Positions 23,501 to 35,514 are shown, counted from the stretch's first letter. The stretch is DNA of 64,000 nt from Undaria pinnatifida (GCA_012845835.1 JABAKD010000029.1:14921453-14985452), one strand, 5' to 3'. Translations and numbers: made by a program. The notes: a model not told the origin generated them from the letters alone.

Positions 23501-26500
23501 CAGTCGGAACTATACATAGAATAACGATAATCGTACACATGGTATACCTTAAGGTCCTGCCAGCTGGTGTGGGAGTCGAGGCCTTCGACGGTGACGCGGT
23601 GCTCCGTGCGGCGGGTGGCGTACTTCGGGCCGTTCGGGCGGTGCCCACGCCCGGGCTGCACGACCACCCGGGCCCCATCAAACTCGCGGCCGTCCATCTC
23701 TGGAGCAAAACATAAGAAACACGTATAATACCGGGTGTAACATGAACATCTGTTTCTACTATAACACTGCTGCAGTGTACCAGTAGCATATAATTATTAT
23801 TATATTGCAGGTACAAGCCTAGCCATGGATAAAGCCATGGAAACATATTTCGAGACACAAAACGAAGGAAAAGCATACATATACGAACAAGGTTAAGGAC
23901 AAAAACGTATAAGGACAAACCTAAACATGGGGATAAGTACACAGCACATGGTCCGATTAACTAGGCTCACCGGCAACTGCGTCCTCCGCGTCGCGGCGGT
24001 CCTCGTACTCGATGAACGCAAAGCCCATCCGAACGTCAATTTTCTGAGGGACAAGGCAACCACATGCAAAACAACACCACGGGGGGGAGGGATGGGGGAG
24101 AGGGCAAAAAAATAAAAGTCCGCTGCAATGTTGGACCGATTTAGCGGTCGATGGTCGACTTTGGAAGCTGCCTCATACGTCAGCCGCGCGCGTTCTACAT
24201 TTCTCGTAGTCTTTGGTCATGAAGGATAGACCGCCCTGGAATCTGCCATGCTGCCATGGTCGACGAGTACATTCGTCCTTTTGTTTCCATTTCTTTTCAT
24301 TTTCCCCCTTTCAAGAGCCAACCAAGCTAAAAAAGACAAGCTGAGCTTACCTCGATCCGTCCGTATCTGCCGAAGGCGCGGTCCAGGTCACGGTCACGCG
24401 TGTGCCTGAAGATGGCGACACAAAAAAACATCAAAGCAAAGCAGGCAAAGCAAAGCAGGTCGACAGGAAGAAACGAAACCATTACTCGTAGCTCGTTCGT
24501 CATACATTTTACCCCCAAAACCATCCATCTGTACATACCAGCATGAGAGCACTACTTTAGTCCCGACAGCACAGAACTCACGTGCACACACAACACGTAG
24601 ACGTCAATACCGGTATAACGTTACAGTGTAACGTTATACAACCAAAGGGTCGCTTACCTTTCCTGGTTACGGTTCGCGGAACCGAATCGAACCAAACCGA
24701 ACCAAACCAAACCAAACCAAACCGAACCGAACCGAACCGAACCGAACCGAACCGAACCGCAGGAATGCAACATGTGCCGATGCGCACCGAACCTATCCTC
24801 GCCAATTCCTGCTCCTAAAGAACTACGTTTGCAAACCGTGAAAAGGTCTTCACGATGCAGGAATCCACGGAATTACGAAAGAATCGTGTAAGGCCATCTC
24901 TGATAACACCTTTTTTTTTTTTTTTTTTTTATCCTCCGGCGGATGGGGAAAAATAAAGCTTTAGCTCACCACACTTCCGCGTATTTTCATACGCGTCGTG
25001 TGTCGATTTCACTCACCGCTTCTGGATCCGAAAACAAGCGCTGTCGCATCGCAAAACCAGTTTGGAAATCTTGTAGACCCGACGCTGTTGATTTTTCAAG
25101 CTTCCATTTTCGGATATCGTTTTCGGTTCGGCTCCCACCAGGAAATGGGGGTCTAGTTTCGGAAAAAAATCGCATCCGAAAAAGGCATCTGACTGCTCAT
25201 ATTAATGGGTGTTTCGTGATGGCGCATCGCGATTAGTATTATTTTGATACGAGACAGAAAAAAAAGTTACATCCAATTACCGCATCTAGTTCTTCATCTC
25301 AAGTGTTCAAAACTACGAAACTTTGCATGGTAGTGCAAGACACATGGCATGCATCAGATATTTATGTATCTATCTGCTGAGCAAGCAACACGTGTCATAG
25401 GCGTACTCGTGCTGCTGCTGCTGTGTCCCGCTACCCACTGGCACACGCTTCGGGCCTCACCACGACCCGATGGATCGGATAGTGATGGCGACTACGAGAG
25501 CCTTGCTACGTTCCTCGCAGTCGCGATTGCAGCATTCGCCAACCGCAAAACACACAGTACTCGCATCGTCGAAGAGGAGGACAGCCGCCGTCTACGACAC
25601 GTCGTTGTTGGTGCACGAGATCGACGTGAGAGAGGGGAAAGACAACCCTCCCCGTTTCAAGCACACAGGGCGTGTTTCCCTCGCTCCACCAACGAAGCTT
25701 CATCTGCGTGCGCTGAGATGGTCAGGTTCGGCTATCTCGTACGAGTACGTACAAGTAGTCAATCCATCGTCATTGTTAAATACTTTGTGAGAACTCCATC
25801 CAAAACAACTTGAAAAAATCGGGTATGTTTATAAGGGTTGTTGATCCGATGCCGCCCGTCTGGTTCCGCGGCCCCCAAATCCATCTCATTTTGGTATTCG
25901 AATACGCTATTACAAGATATGGTCTAAGGCCGTTTCTTATAGCATTGGATTCTCATCTTCGATTCCGCCAGAATCCGATTCGGCAAAATTCGGGCGGAGA
26001 AGAAAGCCCGACCTTTCTTATAGCGAACGGATTTTGTCAGACGGATTTCAGCAGGACTGTCAATTTTTTTTGAAAACAGCGCGCGCAAAACCCAACACCA
26101 CACAGCAGCAGCAGCAGCAGCAGCACACAGCAGACCGATACAGACATACAGACGCAGCGCAGAGGCAGCAGACCACACGCAGCAGACCACACAGACGTTG
26201 CAAACATGCCGGACCAAGAGGCACCAGCCCTTGACATCTCATCGTCCTCTGTGTCGGGCTCTAGCTCGTCTTCGTAGTCTTGTAAGATGAGGTCCCAGGT
26301 GGCGACACTACGCTGCTGCTGCAGATGGAAGGCAGCTAGCGTGGTGGCAAAGACAGCAGAAACGTCGACACCAGCTTTTTCTCTCGCTGTCGCGGCCATT
26401 TGATGGTGCACCACGCGTCCCGAGGGCAAGCCAAGTTCGTAGGCTAGCCCACGGGCGACGCCCAGCAGCCCTAACAGCGCCGGCACTGCAGCACGCATGT

Positions 26501-29500
26501 GGGGTAGCCCGATGTGTGTGTGTGTGCGCGCGCGCGCGCGGCGCAACCAGAGAGTTTCAAATAATCCGAGACAGAAATCCGGGTTGGGCAGCGTCTCGGA
26601 TTTTGGTCAGGAATCCGAGTGGCCGCAACTCGAAAAGCTGAAATCGGATTTTTCCGAATTGGATTGTGCCAAAATCCGTGTCTATAAGAAGGCGGAAATG
26701 GGCCCGAATCGGATTCTGGCGGAATCGAAGATGAGAATCCAATGCTATAAGAAACGGCCTAAGGGTTTTCTTGCAGTTCGATTCGTTCTGCGAATCGAAC
26801 CGCCGTATTTTAGACTCGCGAATCTCGGACTGAACTAAACTGTAGGATACTGAAACGGCAAGATCCAAAACGGCACCGATCCGTAAGGAGGCGAAAGGAA
26901 AATAACCGAACCGTCGCCGCGGTACGGTTTGGATTGGAACCTTGAAAAGCCCTGGATATGACGGTGCATTGGTGTACCTACTCAAGGGACCATCCCGTGG
27001 CAAGGCAACTTAGGCGGTCTTATCTCCTTTTCGGTATAATTCCGCTGTAAGACCGCGTTGTTCTAGTCAAATATAAGACCAAAAACGGTCTTAAATCGGG
27101 GCAAATGGAATGCACACGATATCATAGCTCGAAACTACGAGGTACTTGGACTTGGACGTCTGCTGGGGTTGGTCCCCACACCGCCGAGAGGCACACAGCA
27201 TTAAGACGAAAACGATTCGACAATCTGTGGGAGTCTTATACTCGTGTAAAGGCGTTTTATTCCCGAGGTAACACCGGGTTGGGTGGAGAGGAGGCAAACC
27301 GGTCTTCTCCATTTTATTCGTGACATGCCGATTCACCTAGGGTCTTATCTCCCGAAAAATCTTAAAAGCGGATGGTATACCATTAGACTACTGTACGTAC
27401 AAAAAAATGGACAAGATTCGGGCGTGGTAAAACATAAAACGAACGGAGACGACAGCGAGCATCAGAACCGCAGCATCCTATTTCTTCTCAACGTTTTGAC
27501 GGTAATAACCGCAGCCAACCGAGTACCGCCTTGTACCGTGTGCCGTGTACCTCAACACTTTTTGAGACGAAACGCGTTTAGGCTTTTTGTACGACTTCCT
27601 TTTTTTTTTTTTCCGTTGCATAAAAGTCAGTTTCATAGCCGTTTCAAGTGTCAAAGAGACTCGAGAGCAACTGAGGAGAACAACAGCGAAACATCAATCC
27701 GAGCAGACAGGGAGGAACAAAGACCTTTAATATAAGTAAACCAGAATTAAACTGCTCTTCTCCAGACACCCAGCAGGTACCAGGCATGCCCGGTAGTTGG
27801 GAGGCCCGTTGGTTATGGGTTGGGGGCGGGTGGGTGGTGCGCCATGGGTGGCATTGTCACCAATCACGACGACACCTGCTTTACTGCTTGCAGCAGAGTG
27901 TACGTACGAAAACAGCACTACTTGTAGTAGCGTGCCGAGCGGCCAATAAGAAACCAGGATGGTGTTTATAATGAGGCGAGCGTGCGCCAAGTGCAAGCCT
28001 TTTTTTCTTGATTTTCCAAAGAAAAAAAACGCCTCTTTATAGAGGATTGGACACAAATGCTTCTAGCGTGGTGTTTCTTATTTCTCCGCTCTGTGCAGAC
28101 GACCAAGCAACCAACCAATCAGCCCACTCTATTTTCGTACGCTTTTGCCCACGGCTCTCAACCCACACGGCACCAAGGCCAGTCGTTACGGGTCCTGTGC
28201 ACGCACAAATAATAGCCAACTCTGTTCGTGCTGTTTCGCTAAAGTCGCGGAGAGTTCGTCGAGGTAGGTGCGGCAACGTGTGTTTTTCACAGGCATTGCT
28301 GGGCTACTTGATACTCCGGAGTATTTAGTATAGGAGTATAGGTTTCAAACATAACATTGTTATTTTTCTTTGCTTTCTCAAAGTTCACTTTTACCGAGCG
28401 AACGAGCGAACCCATCGTGTCTGTCTGCCCACGTTACCAGTTGGGCCCGTGTCCCTGAGCCTTGCTGCAAGCGATATTGTCAGGCCCACCATACGGATGG
28501 GCGGACGGAGAAGCTCTGCTGCAGATACCGGTACCGCCGTGGCGGTGGCACGTCATTCGGAGTACGTACCTCCGATGTTGGTTGTGTTTCGGTGATCGCA
28601 AGAATTAAACCGAAAATCAAGGGATTTATATTGCTGCGTAGGAGTAGCAATTTTCAGGGCGTTGGTCGACGAGACGCACGCAAACGCTGACCCGGCCCTG
28701 GTGCTTGGTGTGCCGTTCTGCTGTCAATACCGCTGCTGCTGCTGCTGCTGCTGCTGATTCTACTAAACAGTACTCGTAGCTGCTACGAGTGCAAACAGAT
28801 ACGCAAGGTAGTACGAGTGTACCATCTGTACAGAGTTTTTTTCTTATCTGAAAACATAACGAAAATACTGTACCAATTTGCGTGGATGTTCCTTCATGTT
28901 GATCTTCAGTTCGCATCTACACACGACGAGTATGTTCGCTTGCTGGTCTCCCCCTGCGCTTTTTCCGTATTCACCCAGCATCGCAGATTGGACTACAGCA
29001 GCAGTAGCATTAGTGCAGGTACTGAGGTCACCGCCGCATTACCCACCAATTAGTCTAGTCTATTTTATTTTTACTTTCATTTTGCAGCATAGTCTAGTCT
29101 AGTAGTCTAGTACCGGCCGACTTCATATTCGAGAAAGGGCGTACTCCACACAAAATTTAGTACTCTACTGCTGCTGCTGTAACCGCTCCCGAATCTCACT
29201 TCCCAAGAAACCCCACACTGCTGTGTGAGCTTCTTCGTTCATGCGTTGTGAAGTCTAGTTATGTCTCGTCCGAGAAAGCCGGTGGGATGCCTCATAACAC
29301 AACAGGTTGTTTTCTTTTATGATACCAGAAAAAAAAAAGCGGTCGGTCGGTCATCCAAAGAGGCAAACCAGATCTCAAGCGGCCGGGCGCGTTCTCGAGG
29401 GGGAAAAAAGAAGACGTGACATGAGATTGGCGCACGTCCCATCTAACATTACCTAGCACCCCCCCCCAAGCAGGCAGGCAAATTGGGGAGGGAGAGATCG

Positions 29501-29728
29501 CCCTGCCTATGCATACGAGTGTGCGTGCAAGTGTCGTTTCGATATTGGTGCCAACGGGGATGAACTCCTCGGGAATGAACCCCTCTGGCTCAAATGCATT
29601 TGGCGCTGTCGAGAAAATACGACAAATTTCGAAAGAAAGTAAAGCACATAGTACCCAACGCATGCTTATGAAACGAGAGACAAGGGTACTCACGGGGAGA
29701 GGTGTCCGACGTAGATCCTTGTCGCCAT
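20501..29728 (-). CDS. SRSF1: SR splicing factor, SRSF1/SR30-like (7 coding exons)
   Basis: The gene encodes a nuclear RNA-binding protein that promotes splice-site selection and exon definition. Coding exons, minus strand: 29728-29694, 24405-24351, 24043-23971, 23699-23548, 21863-21797, 21362-21268 and 20689-20501. All introns are GT-AG, phases agree at every junction, and the total is 666 nt (221 aa plus TAA). RRM1 begins MATRIYVGHLSP (RNP2 at residues 4-10), with RNP1 as RMGFAFIEY at about 35-43. RRM2 is the pseudo-RRM type, with the invariant SWQDLKD at 100-106. The tail (160-221) is an RS domain with about a dozen SR/RS dipeptides, the substrate of SR kinases in this family. The canonical Gly-rich hinge is short. 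Intron 1 is 5.3 kb and carries Harbinger-like elements; intron 4 contains a partial copy of exon 4. The exon structure is my reconstruction by reading and is strongly supported by family alignment and phase. Confidence 0.93.
23177..23262 (-). pseudogene. Partial duplicate of SR exon 4, inside intron 4
   Basis: The minus strand encodes IIVEGLDAHASWQGLK followed by a good donor (AAG/GTAAGA), closely matching the end of exon 4 (VTVEGLDSHTSWQDLK, then GTATAC). About 47 nt adjoining the donor are roughly 80% identical; similarity fades upstream and no convincing acceptor is seen. The invariant D of SWQDLK is G here. It is most likely a decayed tandem exon duplication; use as an alternative exon is possible but unproven. 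Confidence 0.6.
24665..24762. repeat. (AACCG)n/(AACCA)n pentanucleotide microsatellite
   Basis: About 19 copies of a pentamer, starting with mixed AACCA/AACCG and ending in pure AACCG. It lies within SR intron 1. Confidence 0.95.
24892..25800 (+). mobile_element. PIF/Harbinger-like element, copy A (truncated)
   Basis: The left end is GGCCATCTCTGATAACACC preceded by TAA, matching the GGCCNTTTCTTATA ends and TWA target sites of the other elements in this window. Sequence from about 25010 to 25795 is homologous, in opposite orientation, to 48340-49055. The shared stretches include tggatccgaaaac, gatttttca and a coding-like block. That block is an open frame (25349-25813) encoding LATFLAVAIAAFANRK and then SRRLRHVVVGARDR, which could be the N-terminus of a Harbinger transposase. 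No right terminal repeat was found. A run of 20 T sits at 24911-24930. The element lies inside SR intron 1, antisense to the gene. Confidence 0.6.
25928..26759 (-). mobile_element. PIF/Harbinger-like element with long TIRs, TSD TAA
   Basis: Inverted terminal repeats of at least 50 bp (25928-25985 and about 26703-26759) begin GGCCGTTTCTTATAGCATTG. They are flanked by a 3-bp direct repeat TAA (25925-25927 and 26760-26762), the TWA target typical of PIF/Harbinger. Inside, a minus-strand frame (26546-26037) reads GVDVSAVFATTLAAFHLQQQ and then an acidic QDYEDELEPDTEDDE. It may be a remnant of a transposase or accessory-protein N-terminus; there is no DDE catalytic domain, so the element is non-autonomous. 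A (GCA)8 run lies near 26102 and a (GT/GC)n run near 26515-26540. Confidence 0.8.
28728..28758. repeat. (CTG)n microsatellite
   Basis: Eight to nine perfect CTG triplets in SR intron 1. Similar CAG/CTG runs occur near 25410, 26102, 29168 and 48700. Confidence 0.9.
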
Positions 29729-31480
29729 GTTGAGAGCGGGTTTATTATTGTGGTATCGAGAGAACCTGACCGGTGATTGCGACAAAATTCTGAGCTCTGT
29801 TGCCTGGCACAAGGCACAAGAGTGGGTTAAAACAACATCCTGGAAGGCTTTTCTTTATTGGTAGATCGGGGACGTGAGTGCGGTGAGCAAAAAAAATCAA
29901 AGCAAAATCAAATTCGATTCCAGTTCGCAGCAGACCGCGAAGGCTGCCAGAGCGACAGACAGGGACGCAGGTCAGCGAGCAACGAGAGACACCTACAACC
30001 CACACACAGAACAGGGGGCAGGCATTGGCCTCGCAAGCAATTCCATCATAAGGTGACACTTGAGATACGAACCACACCCTACTGCTACTGTCTGGTTCGC
30101 ACTCGTAAAAAATGAAATTATGCTGTCGTGTTGGTTCAATGTCGACTCCTCGACGCCGCACCCTTGCAATTCTCAATACATACGTACACATATCATGGGT
30201 AATGACACCTCTTTGTGTACATTGTACATGAGTGTGCCGACATGTATTCGTAAAAGTCGTGTAATCTGAGTCTGGATGTCTACGGCACTCCGTACATCAG
30301 CACTACCACGCTACTTTGCCTCGCATTCTCGCTAGAAATAGTACCATTATGGACTAAAATATAAGGACCGTATAGTAATCCTGTCAACAACCCAACGGTC
30401 CCTGTATTTCCGTTCGTTTTGTGCTGTGTGTAGTAGACGTGAGGTTCTCCGTTAGTGGCGCAGCTGCTGCTGTGCCATGCGCAATGCGGTGATGGATCGC
30501 GTCATCGTGTCCTCTGTGCCAGGACCTCAGTCGCAGAAACATTCCACGACACTCTGGAAACGTTCAGCGTACGACATGGTGCATGGTTACAGGATAAGCG
30601 AGTTTCTTATTTAGGACGGCGCGCCGCTAGTTTTCAACCTCGCGTGCTCAATCTCCGTGTCCCGTCCAACGACCGGTATCTCCGAAGGAGAACAAACCGA
30701 GGAACGGGCGACTTCTTGCCTTCAAAGTGGTACGCTTCCTGCTTCCCACCGACGCACAGCAGTTGACGGCAGTTACAAATATCCACCCGCAGCGGCAGCA
30801 GGCAGAGAGATGCGTGTCTCGTGCTCTCCCTAACAGCACACGCAACAAGCCTACGATATGGTAAAGAGCAATGCTAATTACGACACCAGTGTCGCAAGCT
30901 CTTATTTTATAAACATACAAGGGCTTCGCTCGCGGGCGGCTGGGCGCCGCCCGCTACGCTTGCGGAAGGAGGAATAGACATTCAGTAGAAAGGCGGAAAA
31001 GAAGCACAAATGGCGCAACTGGCGACTTGAAAATGCCAAGAGGTCCATATATTGTACAACGATACAGGATAGAGACGATTATGATTATGAGTAGTTTGTT
31101 ATTATCATCCATTCGCCCAGTCCATGATGGGCGCGTCGGAGGACTTGCTTGGCATATCCTTCCACCTCTCAGGTAGCACCTAGGTCCTGTACACCTATTA
31201 ATAGCTTCTCTAAGTCGATCATCAATAATAAATTATCGCAGTGCATAAACACCAGGCACGCGCTTGTCAAGGATAGAGACAGGAAAACTACAACTTAAGA
31301 TGTAAAGAAGCGCAGTGCCAACAAAAACATGCTGGAAGCAGGAACTTGAACGCACACACCGCAAACATGTGAAGTACATTTGTATTCCTGAAAGACGAAG
31401 AGCACGCATTTAGGCATAGTTCTCAAAAAACGATGCTGGTATAATAAACCACAACTTAACGTTCTATAAAGAACGTGCTG
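29729..31480. other. Interval upstream of the SR gene; 5' UTR/promoter expected
   Basis: The SR promoter should lie just above 29728, but no TATA box or initiator stands out to me. Frames here are under 150 codons and unrecognised. The hairpin repeat at 30916-31060 is listed separately. Nothing else is recognised. Confidence 0.4.
30916..31060. repeat. Hairpin-bearing dispersed repeat, copy 2
   Basis: The segment contains cgggcggctgggcgccgcccg, a near-perfect hairpin, with flanks matching 3648-3790: acaagggct before it, and gacttgaaaatgccaagagg against gatttgataacgccaagagg after it. The function is unknown. It may be the end of a transposable element shared with the copia leader. Confidence 0.65.
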
Positions 31481-33462
31481 TCAACATTGCTTCCGAAGGA
31501 GCATGCAGGCTTGCTTGGACTCTTCCTCCTCAGCGGAGGTACCCAGCACCTTGCACTCTTGTTTTTTGTCGATGGTCTTGTGGATCTGTCCACAAACGTT
31601 GAAGCATGGCGGGAGAACGTCGATAAGTATGTGTAAAAAAGTATTCGTACTTCTCTCCAGCAGACGTCGTAACCATCCAAATTATTGGAGCTCCTTTCGC
31701 TGTTAGTAATTGTTGTGGTATTGTTGTACTTGCTCTTGGTACTTGGAAAAAGAGCCGCACTTCAGACTATATCCGCACGCCATCCCCTAGTCTTGAGCAA
31801 GAGACATGGATGTCTCGACTCGTGACACACAGGACGCAAGATAAGAGTAGAACGTACCTCGATGTCGAACGCCCTCGTGGCACCGTGGGAATGGAATGCG
31901 GGATGTATATCGAGCAAGTGGTCGCCTGCCTTCTTCAGGAGGTCACCGAACTTGATGTCGCCGGTGCATTTCGTGTTTATGTCCTCGCCGACTTGGCGGC
32001 CCTCGGCGGCTGCTTCGCAGGGCTTCTGCAAACGACAACAACGGATGGGAATACCTTGCGTTCAGTGAATGTTCAAAATAGTAAGGCCACGTAGCTGTCG
32101 TCGATTTCCAAAGTTTGAAAGGAAGTCGTACAATTTAACACTGCTGTTGTAATGAAAGCGGTCGTTTATGGGCAAAGCCCTGCCTGGTACCACAACGTTG
32201 CTAACACCTATGAAACCACCACTGGGACAGGAACGAACGGGATTCACAGTCGCAACTGGTAAGCGTAAGCCCCAGTATACTGCTATATAAGGCCTACCGG
32301 CGGAATACCGACAACGAAGGGTAAGAGACAGTACCGGCTGTATATATTGTTCGGTACTACTCTATTACTGCTGCTATCAACACTATTACGACCGACGTGT
32401 ACTGCGATTCCTGAAGAGGTTGCGCACCCTACTTGTACTCGTTAATACAAAGAGTTCATGTGGTTGTATGAAAAGTGAGTAACAGTAGTAGTACACCGCG
32501 TCACTACATGAACAACTCGCTAACCCCAATCACGGGACTGCTCTCCAGCATCACCCAGGTTAACTTCAGCTTCTGTTTACTGCTATATATCAACCTCCAG
32601 TGTGTACTGCGACTGGTGCTGAGGTATCATGCTGCTGTGTTATTTATCACTGCATGGACCATTTTTACAACCCTGGCTGACCCCCGTGATGAGACTTGAC
32701 CGTTTTCATTGCGTCTTACATGTATGTATAGATACCACGTAGTCGTAGTCGTACATCCAAAACGTGTGTTTATATCACAGCACAAAGCGTCACTGCATGG
32801 ACCACTTGTTCAACCCCCGCTTACCCCGATGACGGGACTGCCCCGTACTCGTAGTCGTACATACATGAAGTGTGTTTGGCTGTACGTATGAAAAATAAAT
32901 CGCATCACACAGCAGCGTCACTGCATAGGTCTACTCGTAGACCTGAGTACTTGTACAATTCCCGCTTACACCGCGATGACGGGACTGCCCCGTACACGTA
33001 CTCGTACATGCAAAAGTGTGTTTGTACGCATGAAAAGGAAATCACAGCACAACGACAGAAATGTAACTCACGTTTCGTCAAGCTCTCAGCTCCTTCGTTA
33101 GGGACGCCGATCGAAGGTGAATCACAGGTGTCCGCGTCACACCAGTCACACACACGAGGGTTGTCGCCGCTTCCCCAGTGCTTCTTGTTAAGGTTATGAA
33201 AAGCTTGGCACGTGGAAGGCTCGTCACTCCTGCAGGTGTCGCAGACAGCGTACTGGGAACTCCTGTTTTTCCTATTTCGTGCGATGAGGAAGCCGTCACA
33301 ACCCTTGCTCGGGCACGGCCAATCAGGATTGCCAGAAGAAGCTGAGTCCCGTTCTTGCCCGACCAGCTTCCACACGCCTGATCCTGAACCTCCACCACCC
33401 CCACTGTTGGCGGAGCCTCCTCCCGCACTAGCCTTGGTCCGCTTCGCAAATTTCAACTTCAA
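31481..33462 (-). CDS. Cysteine-rich protein of unknown function (spliced, model incomplete)
   Basis: Three exons look real. Exon A, 33462-33072, encodes 130 residues: a basic start, a Gly/Ser-rich stretch (13-29), then Cys at 50, 55, 74, 77, 85, 105, 108 and 113. DWPC-x4-C ... CDTC ... CDWC recalls RanBP2-like or other small zinc-binding folds but with different spacing. Exon B, 32025-31858, has 56 codons in phase 0 with AG/GT borders and contains INTKCTGDIKFGDLLKKAG. Exon C, 31585-31481, has 35 codons including TGA and contains IDKKQECKVLGTSAEEE and ends LLRKQC. B joins C in phase. Exon A ends in phase 1 and does not join B directly, so a linking exon between 32026 and 33071 is missing from my model, or A and B/C are separate genes. 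I do not recognise the family. Confidence 0.5.
32490..33060. repeat. ~130-bp tandem repeat, four diverged units
   Basis: Units near 32500, 32640, 32780 and 32920 share tcactgcatggaccac, then acaaccccygcttaccccga, then tgacgggactgccccgtac, then cgtactcgtacat, then the run aagtgtgtttg, then atcacagcacaa. The array lies between exons A and B of the cysteine-rich gene, presumably in an intron. Confidence 0.75.
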
Positions 33463-33842
33463 ATTGTTATTGCCGATCCGGCCAATTTCAAATTCAAATT
33501 GTTTGCAGCCGTCAACGGCAATTCCCTCTCAACAGCCAGCAATTGGCCAACTTCAAAAGTACAAGTACAAAAAAGAAGTTGCTGAAAAAGCAAAATAAAA
33601 ATATCAGAGAGCAAGCAGTAAAGATCAGAGAATGAGAGCTAAAAAGTAAGTAAGAATGAGACTAGGGAAAGCAAGGAAGGCAAGGAACTTCGGGACGGTT
33701 CTTTTCCCCAGCAACTAATTTTCTTTTCGGCAATTACGGGCTGAGAAGGGCTGAGAGGGGGGAGGATATGCCGAGCGAGACGTCCGAGGGGGGCGAGGTC
33801 TAGGTACTCGTATATAGTTTTATGTTTATCTTCAGGACGTCA

Positions 33843-35470
33843 GGGCCCGAATTAACGAGCAACTTGCCAAATCGAATTTCGTTTTTTTTCTCTAGAATTG
33901 AGTTTAATTTGCATCTGATTGGTCAGAAAATGAATCACCAAGCAGGCATTCCCAGAATTCTTACGAAAAATCAAATTCATCAAAGAAGTAAAAAAAGACT
34001 CGGTCGAATTTAGGGCCCGAATTAACGAGCAACTTGCCAAATCGAATTTCGATTTTTTTTTTATATTTCATGCATAACACACGAAAAATTCAACTTTGGT
34101 TCTTATCAAGGAACGGCGCAGTGCGTTCTAGGCAATAAAAAAATTCAAAAAACGCAAAAGGGTCAACGAACACCCGTGGGTAACGACCGAGGCGAGCGAT
34201 GGCTCGCGTCCTCCCCGAAGCGCCGCGGCTAGCCGCAGAATCTTTTGGCCGGCAGCGGCTTGGAGGCTATGGCTCTAGGTGTCTCTTGGATGGGCTGGCG
34301 CCACCCCGCCGCCCGACACGGGCAGCAGCGACGGGGATATAGCGGTCGAACTTCTGAGCGAAGTCATCATGTGGTAGTTGGTCGTGTAACTTTCGAGGTG
34401 CAGGGCGACGAAAAGCTGGGTTTGCGGCGGTCTCGGTTGTTTTCGAAGCGTCGCAGGCGGTCTACGCTGTGCTAATGACCTTCGGAGGCCGCGCTGCGGC
34501 TGCTCCGGTGGTCCTGCCTTTCGCAATGGTGGCTTCTCGCCTCTCAATCAGCCGACGACATGGCACCAATTCGCGTGGCCGGCTTCGGTTACACAGAACA
34601 AGCCATGTCTAGGTGGACAAACTCCCTAAATTCAATTTCGATTTTCGACTAAATTCGACCGAGAAAGTCTTTTTTTACTTCGTTGTTGAATTTGATTTTT
34701 CGTAATAATTCTGAGAATGCCTGCTTGGTAATTCATTTCTTGACCAATCAGATGCGAATTAAATTCAATTCTATAAAAAAAATCGAAATTCGATTTGGCA
34801 AGTTCCTCGTTAATCTGGGCCCTTAGTCGAAAATCGAAATTCAATTTCAATTTGGGGAGTTTGTCCACCTAGACATGGCTTGTTCTGTGTAACCGAAGCC
34901 GGCCACGCGAATTGGTGCCATGTCATCGGCTGATTGAGAGGCGAGAAGCCACCATTGCGAGAGGTAGGACCACCGCAGCAGCCGCAGCGCGGCCTCCGAA
35001 GGTCATTAGCACAGCGTAGACCGCCTGCGACGCTTCGAAAACAATCGAGACCGCCGCAAACCCAGCTTTTCGTCGCCCTGCACCTCAAAAGTTACACGAC
35101 CAACTACCACATGATGACTTCGCTCAGAAGTTCGACCGCTATATCCCCGTCGCTGCTGCCCGTGTCGGGCGGCGGGGTGGCGCCAGCCCATCCAAGAGAC
35201 GCCTAGAGCCATAGCCTCCAAGCCGCTGCCGGCCAAAAGATTCTGCGGCTAGCCGCGGCGCTTCGGGGAGGACGCGAGCCATCGCTCGCCTCGGTCGTTG
35301 CCCACGGGTGTTCGTTGACCCTTTTGCGTTTTTTTATTTTTTTTATTTCCTAGAACGCACTGCGCCGTTCCTTGATAAGAACCAAAGTTGAATTTTTCGT
35401 GTATTATGCATGAAATTAGAAAAAAAAGAAATCGAAATTCGATTTGGCAAGTTGCTCGTTAATCTGGGCC
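33843..35470. mobile_element. Fold-back element made of two interlaced inverted repeats
   Basis: The layout is U (33843-34012), B (34013-34652), U' (34653-34822) and B' (34823-35470), where U' and B' are inverted copies of U and B. B and B' are about 640 bp each and nearly identical; U and U' are 170 bp and more diverged. All four outer edges carry the same end motif, gggcccgaattaacgagcaa followed by cttgccaaatcg. The element can thus be read as a 980-bp unit with 170-bp TIRs enclosing B, or as a 1458-bp near-perfect palindrome around U'. TCA flanks the left edge (33840-33842) and occurs just after the right edge (35472-35474). A 76-codon frame and an antisense 90-codon frame in B are present in both arms, but I recognise no transposase. 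Confidence 0.85.
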
Positions 35471-35514
35471 TTCAGCTGTGAGTTCGACGAATTTCGGGTC
35501 AATACTCATATTTA

